The translations under genes were made by a program, and so were the position numbers. From positions 1-64,000 of the forward strand of contig JAFEAR010000198.1 of the NCBI GenBank assembly GCA_018266335.1: 64,000 nt of DNA, given 5' to 3'. The notes under the pieces are model-generated. The model worked only from the letters and a program-made list of their open reading frames with translations. It was not told where the DNA came from and did no database searches. This stretch comes from Bdellovibrionales bacterium. Its GTDB lineage: Bacteria; Bdellovibrionota; UBA2428. Below, one piece after another: positions 40,953 to 49,471 of this stretch; position 1 is the stretch's first letter; each line of letters begins with the position of its first letter.

Positions 40953-41465
40953 ATGAAAAAACTACTCACCGCACTTTGTTTGTTTGCTGCTGGAAGTGCT
41001 TCATTGGCGCTGGCGCAGGTCGCGCCCAATATTCACCAAGGCAATTTTAAAACGGGCGGATCGTTTTACTACGGCACAACGACCAGCAAGGGTGCGCAAT
41101 CGGAATATTACTTGGGCTCGACCACCGAATACTTCGTCATGGACCATCTGGCCCTTGGCGGAGACTTTTCCGTTGAACGCGGAGGCGTGGACGGTGACCA
41201 CGTGGTTTCGCTTATTGGACCCGCAGCAAGTTATTATTTTTTGGAGTCAAACCAAATCACGGCCTATGCGGAATTTAAATTCCTCAAGGGTCTTACCGAC
41301 AACACTATTCAGGCCCGCTACATGGGCGGTGTAGGCCTACAGTATTTCATTACGCCTTCGGTAGCTATTGGCCCTTCGTTCTATTCCAGCTACGTGATGC
41401 GCCAGAACACTTCGAATAACTATTGGACCTACTACTTCTACGTGAACTTCGGCCTTTATCTGTAA
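40953..41465 (+). CDS. small outer-membrane beta-barrel protein
   Basis: 170 aa. The signal peptide MKKLLTALCLFAAGSASLAL ends at ALAQ. The mature chain is a succession of short amphipathic strands rich in Tyr, Gly and Ser, ending in a strand FYVNFGLYL; this fits an 8-stranded barrel of the OmpA/OmpW/OmpX size class. AAGGAG is seven bases upstream of ATG. The 180-base gap upstream holds the leader and presumably its own promoter, but no clear -35/-10 pair stands out. Confidence 0.7.
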   Translation: MKKLLTALCLFAAGSASLALAQVAPNIHQGNFKTGGSFYYGTTTSKGAQSEYYLGSTTEYFVMDHLALGGDFSVERGGVDGDHVVSLIGPAASYYFLESNQITAYAEFKFLKGLTDNTIQARYMGGVGLQYFITPSVAIGPSFYSSYVMRQNTSNNYWTYYFYVNFGLYL

Positions 41466-41496
41466 ACGAAACAATCGCCGCTCCCGGGCCGAGACC

Positions 41497-42381
41497 TCAG
41501 TGCGAAAAACCATCGCCCGAGGTCCCTCCGCCATTCAGACGACTGACCTCGGCCCGGAATCTTTCGTACTCCGGCAGCACTGCTTGCTTGGTGAGGCCAT
41601 CGACATCAAGGCACGGGCTTAACAAGCGCCGATATAAATTTGCGTAACGCTCATCATCCGGATGATTGCGCAGGTAGAAGTCCATCAGGCCGCCCACGCG
41701 TGCCAAAACCACCGGGCGCAAAAGTTTATCCACCACGGCCCGGCGCTCTTCCGAGCCCAGCTCGAGCGCATCGGCCATATTGGGCCATTCCTTTTTGGAA
41801 AACTTTCCGGGCACATCGACCGTGATTCGCAGGCGAGTTGTGGGGAGCGAAGCGAAAGTTCCATACTCCACCAGCAATCCGCGCGAGCCCGAGTTTACGT
41901 GCATTGATTGCAGGTTAGAGCTCGGCACTCCAAAGGGAACCTTGTAAATGCGGCCGTCAAAAATGAAGTAGTAAAGATCAGGCGACTGCGGATCGCGAAA
42001 GAACATGAAGGGATATCCGGAATCGGGCTGAAAGAACACATCGGCCATGTTCTGCATTTGGTCGCGCATGGAAACCAGGTCATACGCATAGCGCTGCAAC
42101 TCATTTCCGCGCGCAGTATCGGTGAGCTCGTGAGGTTGGCGCGGCGTCTTGGGACGCCCGGGGCCTCGATCGAGCAGCAATTCCTGCCGCGTGGCTTCGA
42201 GCACGAGCTTGTCGCGTTTATAGCGGGGCGGATCGTCCGTCCAGGTGTAGGGACCAAAAACGCTCGCAATGCATTTAGCGAGTGGGTCCTCAATCGGTTT
42301 TTCCTTTTTCCCAAAGAGGGCATAAGCCCGCACCGACAAGGACAAACTGGCAACGGACAAAAGTAAAAACGTGCGTTTCAT
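41497..42381 (-). CDS. secreted protein of unknown function
   Basis: 294 aa from ATG 42381. The signal peptide MKRTFLLLSVASLSLSVRAY ends near AYA-L. Two Cys (AKCIASVFG and LSPCLD) lie far apart. The middle has aromatic-rich beta sequence (GYPFMFFRDP, LYYFIFDGRIYKVPF) and the C-terminal third is helical and charged. No family was recognised. The ATG overlaps the stop of the aldehyde dehydrogenase (TAATG), so it is coupled to that gene. It is convergent with the small barrel gene. Confidence 0.72.
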   Translation of the reverse strand: MKRTFLLLSVASLSLSVRAYALFGKKEKPIEDPLAKCIASVFGPYTWTDDPPRYKRDKLVLEATRQELLLDRGPGRPKTPRQPHELTDTARGNELQRYAYDLVSMRDQMQNMADVFFQPDSGYPFMFFRDPQSPDLYYFIFDGRIYKVPFGVPSSNLQSMHVNSGSRGLLVEYGTFASLPTTRLRITVDVPGKFSKKEWPNMADALELGSEERRAVVDKLLRPVVLARVGGLMDFYLRNHPDDERYANLYRRLLSPCLDVDGLTKQAVLPEYERFRAEVSRLNGGGTSGDGFSH

Positions 42382-43754
42382 TAGAGTTTCCTCATCCAAC
42401 TAAGCTTACGATCGGAATACGGCGGGTAACGCAGATCGGGATCGAACCAGAGTGCGTTGCGCAGCACGCCCTTCTGGTGCGAGAAGGTCTCAATACTGTA
42501 ACGCCCATGGTAGGCGCCCAGGCCGCTGTCGCCCACCCCTCCGAAGGGTAAATCAAAATTGGAGAGGTGCACAATGCAGTCGTTGATACATCCTCCACCA
42601 AAAGAAATCTCTTCCAGAACCTTTTCCTGCAAAGCTTTGTCATTGGAGAAAAAGTACAGGGCTAGCGGCTTCGGATGCTGATTCACGGTGCGAATAACGT
42701 CGTCGATGTTTTCGTAGCCAAAGATGGGCAAAAGGGGACCGAAAATTTCCTGCTGCATGATGGCGTCGTCCCACGTGACGTTGTGCAGAAGCGTGGGCGC
42801 GATGTAACGATCAACGGCGTCGCAGGTGCCACCCACCTTAACTTTTTTGGGATCGATCAAACCGATGAGCCGCTCAAAATGCGAAGCATTGATAATGCGC
42901 GCGTAGTCCGGGCTCTGCTGCGGATTTTCGCCGTAAAATTTAACGAGGGCGCGGCCCAGCTCAAAAACAAAGCGCGTGCGAATGCTCTCATGCACGTACA
43001 AGTAGTCAGGCGCCACGCAGGTTTGGCCCGCGTTGAAGAATTTTCCCCAGGCAATGCGCGTGGCAGCCTTTTCGATGTCCGTATGTGCGTCCACAATGCA
43101 CGGACTCTTTCCGCCCAATTCCAGTGTAACCGGCGTCAGGTGTTGGGCCGCAGCCTGCATGACCTTGCGGCCTACATTCGTGCTGCCGGTGAAAAAAATG
43201 TAGTCGAATTTTTCGGCCAAAAGCTTTTGACTCGTCGAAGCGTCGCCCTTTACCACCGTTACGTGCGCCGGGTCGCAACAGGCAGCCACGAGTTCGGCCA
43301 CAATTTCTTGCGTAGCCACCGCGAATTCCGAGGGCTTAAGCACGGCCGTGTTGCCCGCCGCAATCGCGCCCACGAGGGGCGAAAGTAAAAGTTGAAAGGG
43401 ATAGTTCCAGGGGGCCTGAATCAGCACCACGCCGTAGGGCTCCAGGCGCACTTCGCCGTGCGAGGGAAAGAGCGCCAGCGGCGAAGGAACCTTGCGCGTT
43501 TTGGTCCACGCCTCTACTTTTGCGAGCACGTGTTTGATGTCTTCAATCACGAAACGAACTTCGCCCACGTAGGCTTCCTGCGCGGGCTTGCCCAGATCGG
43601 CCTTAAGGGCCGCGAAGATGCGTGCCTCGTGGGTCACAATCCAATTCGAAATTTTGCGGAGTACTTCGGTACGCGTCGCTAGCGACCGTGTTTTGCCGCT
43701 ACGGAAATAGTCGCGTTGCAGTTGAATCAAGTGGGGAATATTGGGGGCCGACAT
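42381..43754 (-). CDS. aldehyde dehydrogenase, ALDH3 type
   Basis: 457 aa NAD(P)-dependent aldehyde dehydrogenase. The catalytic Cys lies in FFNAGQTCVAPDYLYV and the general-base Glu in VTLELGGKSPCIVD. GSTNVGRKVM and IFGPLLPIF follow the ALDH3 (fatty and aromatic aldehyde) pattern, as does the short length compared with the 500-aa ALDH1/2 group. The C-terminal segment with ALWFDPDLRYPPYSD is typical too. Likely substrates are medium or long aliphatic aldehydes. It is coupled by one base to the downstream secreted protein gene. Confidence 0.93.
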   Translation of the reverse strand: MSAPNIPHLIQLQRDYFRSGKTRSLATRTEVLRKISNWIVTHEARIFAALKADLGKPAQEAYVGEVRFVIEDIKHVLAKVEAWTKTRKVPSPLALFPSHGEVRLEPYGVVLIQAPWNYPFQLLLSPLVGAIAAGNTAVLKPSEFAVATQEIVAELVAACCDPAHVTVVKGDASTSQKLLAEKFDYIFFTGSTNVGRKVMQAAAQHLTPVTLELGGKSPCIVDAHTDIEKAATRIAWGKFFNAGQTCVAPDYLYVHESIRTRFVFELGRALVKFYGENPQQSPDYARIINASHFERLIGLIDPKKVKVGGTCDAVDRYIAPTLLHNVTWDDAIMQQEIFGPLLPIFGYENIDDVIRTVNQHPKPLALYFFSNDKALQEKVLEEISFGGGCINDCIVHLSNFDLPFGGVGDSGLGAYHGRYSIETFSHQKGVLRNALWFDPDLRYPPYSDRKLSWMRKL

Positions 43755-43791
43755 ACCCCCAATTATAACCTGCCCCTACACCGGGGAACTT

Positions 43792-44673
43792 TTAGTTCTT
43801 CGGTTTAAAATAGCGCAGCGGATCATCGCCCGCTTCGCGGTACAAGTGAATCCTTTTTTCGCCGGGAAGCACCACGTAAGGGTTCAGCACCTCGCGGTAC
43901 GTCGCGCGAAACGAGTTGTACGACTCCCTGCCTGCAAAGTACTTCACGCTGGTGTCAAAATCCCCTTCGTAGCGCGTTTTAGGATCCGTAAAATCTTGGA
44001 AGGCGCGCACGGCCCGCCCGAAGACGTACCCGTCCTCGCCCGGGAGGCGGCCAATAATGTGGCAAGCAATTTTGTCGGCACTCGGCAGCCAGCCGTTGTA
44101 AGCCACGCCATCGTGATCCATAACGATGCCCAGCACGTTCACGGCGGTACCGGCAAAATAACCCGGCACCCGATTCGCTACGGCCTTCATGACGCCAACA
44201 TATTCAGCACGGCCAATGACGTCGTCAATATCTGAACTATGAGGTGTGCCGAGACCGCGTGCTTCCGATACGGCCGTAGCCACAAAGGCAATCAAGTCGC
44301 GCTCGCTCCATCCGCCGAGACCCGAGTCGCCGTAGGTGTCGAGCTTGCCCAAATATTTTTCCATGCTGCGGTACTGAGCGAGCGTCAGGCCACGCCCCTT
44401 GCTGCAACTAGCATCCAGCAAAGCATAAAAACGGGGATCCATACTCCGCAAGCGGTTCAGCGCCTTGGCATAACGGCCCGCCAAGTAACGGAAACGGTCG
44501 GCCGCCGGAGTTTCTGACGCACGGTCCACCTTAAAGGAAAGGCCCGCGTAGGGATTCGATTCCGAAGCCGGTTCACGCGGAGCATCTTGCGGTTGCAGAA
44601 TGCGGCTCACGACGAGCCCATAGGAGAGAACTCCTAACAATCCCATCATCGACATGAACATTTTGGTTTTCAT
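43792..44673 (-). CDS. SleB-like putative cell-wall hydrolase, short paralogue
   Basis: 293 aa. An N-terminal hydrophobic segment (MSMMGLLGVLSYGLVVSRIL) is a signal or anchor. A helical pre-domain (about 60-125) leads into LIAFVATAVSEARGLGT, with Glu137 at the position of the SleB/Hydrolase_2 catalytic Glu. KAVANRV (the NR motif) and a GWLPSADKI segment follow. The C-terminal part (RAVRAFQDFTDPKTRY, VKYFAG) matches the larger upstream paralogue. The SleB family are lytic transglycosylases; activity here is inference. It overlaps the upstream paralogue by four bases (ATGA). Confidence 0.75.
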   Translation of the reverse strand: MKTKMFMSMMGLLGVLSYGLVVSRILQPQDAPREPASESNPYAGLSFKVDRASETPAADRFRYLAGRYAKALNRLRSMDPRFYALLDASCSKGRGLTLAQYRSMEKYLGKLDTYGDSGLGGWSERDLIAFVATAVSEARGLGTPHSSDIDDVIGRAEYVGVMKAVANRVPGYFAGTAVNVLGIVMDHDGVAYNGWLPSADKIACHIIGRLPGEDGYVFGRAVRAFQDFTDPKTRYEGDFDTSVKYFAGRESYNSFRATYREVLNPYVVLPGEKRIHLYREAGDDPLRYFKPKN

Positions 44674-46484
44674 TTTTCATCTCCGTCTAAAGACGAGGCC
44701 ACCGAGGCAATTTGCTCCGGAGTTTGGCTGAGTAAGTACTCTTGGTACTTGTAGGGTTTAACCGCCGGAGCATCCAAACGGTTGGCGTACTTGTGCAAAC
44801 GACCCACGATGGGTCGGGGTTGATCGGCCAGGAGCACGGCCGGCGCTTTCACCAGACGGCTCATGTGCTCGCTAACGCCCACGGCAAAGTATTTGGTGTC
44901 GTCGCCCATTTCGTGGCCCGCCGAACTAAGACTCATGTACTTGGTGCGCGGATCCATGACGTCCATATAGGCGCGTACGGCGCGGCGGTACGACGACGGC
45001 TCGCGCCCCTCGAGCCCGGCAAACATGCAAGGCAAGTTCACGTTGCTGGGCGTCCAACCTTCGAAGGAACGGCCGGCGTCGAAGGACACGGCATGAAACA
45101 AATTCGGCTGCTGGTTGGGCCAGTACATTTCACCGCGATTGCGAATGACTTTGCCGGCCAGGGCCATTTCGGTGCGCACCCGTGGATTGTTCACGCTAAA
45201 GTCGCGATCGCTTCGGGCCTGGGTGCGCGCTTCGCTGTACATGGTGCTCACGAGGGCGAAAAAATTTTCTTCGCTGTAGCCATCCAGCGCTGCCTCGGGC
45301 ATGCGCGATAGAGCACGGTCGGGCAAGCGAATCAGCACTTGGTAATCGTCATACGAGAGCGAATGGCCCGAGCGACAAGCGGTCACCACGCGATTCCACA
45401 GCGCGGAGCCGCTGGCGGCCTTTAGTTTTTTAGTTACTCGTTGCATGCGGCCCACCAAGTACTGGTGCGAGGCATTGGCAAATTCTTCCACGTCCACTAC
45501 AGGAGCTTCTTCGTGCCGAGCATGCGAGGCGTCCGATTTCGACTTCGGATTCGTTAAATGCTCTAGCGTGCGAATCGGATGCACCACGGTGTTTCCCACC
45601 GCCCGCATAATTTTGCCGATGGGATTGGATTTTTTCTTGACGGGTTTTTCGCCGACCAGGCGATTCACGGCGTCCGCATCCATAACCAGTCCGGCTTCGA
45701 GTCCCTGCGCGCGCTGAGTGTAAACACTGAGCGCCGCATCGAAGCCTAAGCTCTTACTAATGTTGCGGTGATCGTAAGTTGCATTATGACTACCCAACTC
45801 TTCATCCAGCGTCTCAACGTTAAAAGCCATAGCGCGAATCATGTTTGGCAGCGCAATGCGGTTCGGTCCCCACTTGGGCGAATCGCTCGTCACGAGCGCA
45901 GCGACGACCTTATCGCCGATGTTGGCAGCGTTCACGTTGCCCTGCGCTTGCACCTGACGAACGAGTTCATCGAAGGCCGGCGCCATAGCGGCCCGAGCTT
46001 CTTCCAAGCAAGCCTGGCGTTCGTCGTTGCTCGAATCGGCCGTCAAGGTCTGACCGCAGGCCACGTAAGCTTGGGGCGTACCGTCGGCATTCATGTGCGA
46101 TCCGTAGATGGACATGGAAAGAATGAGAAAAGCCTTTTCCTGCTGCGTGAGCACTGGGTGGCCCTCGGCATCTTTGGCGTTGAGGCGTTGGAGCAAAGCA
46201 TGCTGCTGGGAAGGGCTAAGCACCTTCGTTTTGGCGGAGCGAATGTCGGCGAGCCAGCCCGAAGGATCTTCGGGATTCACGGCCTTTAACTTTTTTACGA
46301 TCTCTTTAAGGTAACGCTTGCTGTCCTTAAGCTCCGTAAAGCCCTGCAGCAAAGAAGCAACGTCGGAGGAATCACTCATGCTATCGGACGCGCTCACATC
46401 GACCATGGAGTGCACAGACTCCTGGGCCACGGCGCGGATAGCAAAGAGTGCCAACGCAAGTTGGCACGCGCGAAGTTTGTACAC
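44670..46484 (-). CDS. secreted two-module SleB-like protein
   Basis: 604 aa from GTG 46484 with AGGGGGAT upstream and a signal peptide ending at AVAQ. Residues about 60-257 form an N-terminal module shared with the 47-49 kb paralogue (QQEKAFLILSMSIYGSHMN, QGNVNAANIGDK). A linker with NTVVHPIRT follows. From about 350 comes a second module with TMYSEARTQ (Glu418), KVIRNRGE and the tail RRAVRAYMDVMDPRTKY, shared with the short paralogue downstream. The C-terminal module resembles SleB/Hydrolase_2. Wall cleavage is inferred, not shown. It is cotranscribed with the short paralogue. Confidence 0.78.
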   Translation of the reverse strand: MYKLRACQLALALFAIRAVAQESVHSMVDVSASDSMSDSSDVASLLQGFTELKDSKRYLKEIVKKLKAVNPEDPSGWLADIRSAKTKVLSPSQQHALLQRLNAKDAEGHPVLTQQEKAFLILSMSIYGSHMNADGTPQAYVACGQTLTADSSNDERQACLEEARAAMAPAFDELVRQVQAQGNVNAANIGDKVVAALVTSDSPKWGPNRIALPNMIRAMAFNVETLDEELGSHNATYDHRNISKSLGFDAALSVYTQRAQGLEAGLVMDADAVNRLVGEKPVKKKSNPIGKIMRAVGNTVVHPIRTLEHLTNPKSKSDASHARHEEAPVVDVEEFANASHQYLVGRMQRVTKKLKAASGSALWNRVVTACRSGHSLSYDDYQVLIRLPDRALSRMPEAALDGYSEENFFALVSTMYSEARTQARSDRDFSVNNPRVRTEMALAGKVIRNRGEMYWPNQQPNLFHAVSFDAGRSFEGWTPSNVNLPCMFAGLEGREPSSYRRAVRAYMDVMDPRTKYMSLSSAGHEMGDDTKYFAVGVSEHMSRLVKAPAVLLADQPRPIVGRLHKYANRLDAPAVKPYKYQEYLLSQTPEQIASVASSLDGDEK

Positions 46485-46621
46485 GATAGATCCCCCTATG
46501 CAGAGAGTCGCAAGAAGGGTACCAGCTGAAGTCCGCGAGATTTCGGTAGGTTAGAGCGGTGTTGACGTCGAGCAACCATTCGGGTGCCCAGACATTGATC
46601 AATCCTGGATTAATTCAACGA

Positions 46622-47083
46622 TCACTTTGAGACGGGAAATTTGTACTCGAAGGGCTCTTCGCCGTGCGGAAGGCCTTCAACCTTCACGCCCTCTTTGGTC
46701 CACACCCAGCGGGGGGACTCTTCGGGCACCAGAACTCCATTGAGGCGATAACCCAAGAGGGCTTCGCCCAGAATTTTTTTGTTAGCCGTGTCGATAACCA
46801 CGGTGCGCTCCATGCGCATCGGCACGGTGGTGCCAACGCCGTCGGCGCCGTAGGTCAGCAGCCACAAGTGCTCGCCCTGAGGGGCCTTCTTCCAGGAAAC
46901 GATTTTGGCTCCGCCGCCCCGTAAATACAGCGTCACGGGCAGGTCCTTTAGCTCGGAGCACTTTGCGTGCGCCTGCGGAAGTTTAGCATCGAGACTCCAG
47001 CGACAGGCCTTGAGATCGCCCGCGTGGGCAAAAGTGCCGGCCATCGCCAACGCTGTGACCGCGATTCCATGCGTCCAGTTCAT
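46622..47083 (-). CDS. small secreted protein of unknown function
   Basis: 153 aa with a signal peptide ending near TFAHAG. Two Cys (KACRWSLD and AKCSELKD) lie 18 residues apart. The rest is beta-rich with several Trp (VSWKKAPQGEHLWLL, RWVWTKEG) and no recognised family. The start ATG follows the stop of the large SleB-like gene without a gap, and GGAAGG precedes it, so it is translated with that protein. It may be a partner or modulator; that is speculation. Confidence 0.72.
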   Translation of the reverse strand: MNWTHGIAVTALAMAGTFAHAGDLKACRWSLDAKLPQAHAKCSELKDLPVTLYLRGGGAKIVSWKKAPQGEHLWLLTYGADGVGTTVPMRMERTVVIDTANKKILGEALLGYRLNGVLVPEESPRWVWTKEGVKVEGLPHGEEPFEYKFPVSK

Positions 47084-49288
47084 TTAAGTACCTTCCTTAA
47101 TGTAGTAGCCGGGCAAATAGCCAAAGCGATGCGCCGAAGCCGCACGGGGTTTGGCGCCATCCACCGCGATCATGCGCGTTCCCGCGGGGGTGCCCCATAG
47201 GTGCGCGCCGGGCGCCGAGAAGTACATGATGGGAGCAATCTTTTTGCCCACCTTCAAATCAAACTGCGAGTAGTCCACCACGCTGGTGTCTACCAAGTCG
47301 GTCGAGAACTTTACGTAAGCATCCATCGGCATTTCCGCCAACGAACCACTCCGTTTAGCGTCGGGAGTAGAGAGAGACTCCAACACGGAAGTGTACATTT
47401 TTTTCAGAGCACCAGTGGTCGGAGCCAAGATCGGAACCTGAGTGATGGCACCCGTCTTCTTGTTCTTCACCGTGCGATGGCCAACGGTGAAGTAGCCGTT
47501 GCGGTTCCAGGGAGAGAATTGCTTGTCCTTCGTGATCGCGCCGTAGATACGGTCGGGAATAGATTTTTTCATGTCCGACGAATCCAGGAACATCGGAGCT
47601 AAATCGGGCCGAATATCCGCAATGCGTGCGCGGTTGAGCAACACACGATCGATGGCCAACATATCTTCCCGCGGACGGCCCGAGGTTTCGCCCACGCCCG
47701 TCATGACCATGGCGAGGTAGGCCCGCTCGGCCGGGGTCAGCACGGGGGTACCGTCCTTATTTTTTCCTTCGAGCTTATTCAAGAAACCATCGTGCGTTTG
47801 CACGGCCGTAGCCGTATCCCGCGTGCGCGGCGACTCATTCTTCACCGCATCGGCCCAATGCGGACCATAAGCCGTATTTAATTTATTCACGATACCACGC
47901 AGGTAGCGCTTAGCTTCCTCTCTGGTACGCAAGATGGGCATCTTAGTTTTGGGATCAAATTCGACTTCGCTGCTCACGCTACCCGCGAGCACCGGCGCAA
48001 GCTCTGTCGACGAAGAAACCGAAGTATCCGGGTGATCTGCGTCCGTCGTTGAAGTTGAAGGTGTTTCGACCGAATGGCTGGCATCGGCGGCATCTTCTTT
48101 AGCAATATCGGCCGCAACGGCAGCCTCGGCCGCTTGTTTTTCTTTCTGTTCTTGTTTTTTTCGGGGCGAAGTGAAATCGCTCTTAATGGATTCCGTAATT
48201 CCTGAAGCCGCATTCTTCACTGCGTGCACGGTGCCCTTCGTTACCGCCACGGTGGCTTTTTTAGTGGTATCGATGGGATGCAAAACGGCTTGCGTTGCCA
48301 CCTTGGCCGTTCCCTTAGCTACGCTCTTCACCGCTTCGCCAGCCTTTTCGATGCGCAGTTTGAATGGATTTTTCGGCATATCTACTGCGATGGGTGCCGA
48401 AGTCGGCTGGCTCACGGGCACCAGTGATAAATCTTCGGGACTCGCGTTATAGCCCAACACCGTCAGCGCTCCCTCGAAGCCCAAACTTTGCGAAAGTTTG
48501 CTGTGATCGTAATTCGGATTGTAGCTACCGTTCTTGTCGGCCGCCGTTTCGGAGGTCAGCGCGAGCGCGCGAATCATGTTGGGTGCAGCTACCCGGTTAC
48601 TGCCCCACTTAGCGGAGTCATCCGTCATGAGTGCGGCAATAGCCTTGTCGCCCACGTTGTCAGCGGTGACGTTGCCCTGAGCGTCGATCTTCGCGGAGAG
48701 TTCTTTGAAGGAGGCATCCATAACCTTACGGGCCTCTTCCACACAGGCCTTGCGTTTGTCGTTATCGGAATCGGGCTTCAGGGTGGTGCCACATGCCAAG
48801 TAGGCTTGGGGGGTACCATCCGCATTCATGTGCGAGCCGTAAATCGTCATGGAAAGAACTAGGAAGGCCTTTTCCTGCTGCGACAAAATGGGCTGTCCAT
48901 TTGCGTCGCGCGCCTGCAGGCGTGCCAAGAAGCGTTTGCGCATTTCGGGAGTTAGCACGCGGGTATTGGCACTCCGAAAGGGTGCAATCCAACTGTAGTC
49001 ACGTTTAGAGAGGTCCTCAGGGCAAGTGCTGCTAAGCGCAGCCAATTTACACATAATGGCGCCCAAATCGCGTTTAGACTGCTCTAGGCTAAAATTTTGA
49101 TCCGAGTTGGGGCTTTTTTTAAGGAGAGATTGGGTAATGGAACCGTCGCCCAAAGCTAGTTGCTCGGCAACGTCACCGTTATCGTCCGCGCCGTGGATAA
49201 CGATTAGGGAATCCTGAGCAAAGGCCACCGAAGACGCTCCGCAGAGCATCCCGAGTACGATGAATTTACTTAACGCCCCTGCCTTCAA
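47084..49288 (-). CDS. secreted two-module SleB-like protein with Lys/Ala-rich linker
   Basis: 734 aa if started at TTG 49288, which has GGGGGAT upstream like its paralogue and leaves a compact signal peptide ending at AFAQ; an in-frame TTG at 49351 gives 755 aa. The N-terminal module (IYGSHMNADGTPQAYLACG, QGNVTADNVGDK) is closely similar to that of the 44.7-46.5 kb gene. A Lys/Ala/Thr-rich linker of about 150 residues includes VLHPIDT. The C-terminal module has LAMVMTGVGETSGRP, Glu534, VLLNRA and KQFSPWNRNGYF, fitting SleB/Hydrolase_2 spacing. Function inferred: peptidoglycan cleavage. Confidence 0.78.
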   Translation of the reverse strand: MKAGALSKFIVLGMLCGASSVAFAQDSLIVIHGADDNGDVAEQLALGDGSITQSLLKKSPNSDQNFSLEQSKRDLGAIMCKLAALSSTCPEDLSKRDYSWIAPFRSANTRVLTPEMRKRFLARLQARDANGQPILSQQEKAFLVLSMTIYGSHMNADGTPQAYLACGTTLKPDSDNDKRKACVEEARKVMDASFKELSAKIDAQGNVTADNVGDKAIAALMTDDSAKWGSNRVAAPNMIRALALTSETAADKNGSYNPNYDHSKLSQSLGFEGALTVLGYNASPEDLSLVPVSQPTSAPIAVDMPKNPFKLRIEKAGEAVKSVAKGTAKVATQAVLHPIDTTKKATVAVTKGTVHAVKNAASGITESIKSDFTSPRKKQEQKEKQAAEAAVAADIAKEDAADASHSVETPSTSTTDADHPDTSVSSSTELAPVLAGSVSSEVEFDPKTKMPILRTREEAKRYLRGIVNKLNTAYGPHWADAVKNESPRTRDTATAVQTHDGFLNKLEGKNKDGTPVLTPAERAYLAMVMTGVGETSGRPREDMLAIDRVLLNRARIADIRPDLAPMFLDSSDMKKSIPDRIYGAITKDKQFSPWNRNGYFTVGHRTVKNKKTGAITQVPILAPTTGALKKMYTSVLESLSTPDAKRSGSLAEMPMDAYVKFSTDLVDTSVVDYSQFDLKVGKKIAPIMYFSAPGAHLWGTPAGTRMIAVDGAKPRAASAHRFGYLPGYYIKEGT

Positions 49289-49471
49289 AGTAAAAATCCC
49301 CCAACCCAAGGGTCGCAAGAGTAAGGCCAACGGTCTTCCCAACTCTTCCAACAGCTTAGAGTATAGCGGCCGCCTAACTAATTGACGAGGCGTCGGAGGA
49401 TGGTCAGTCGCCGAAAATACGACGAAAACGTCAAGATCTTCGCCCTGCCTACCGATGGAGTCAGTAGGACC

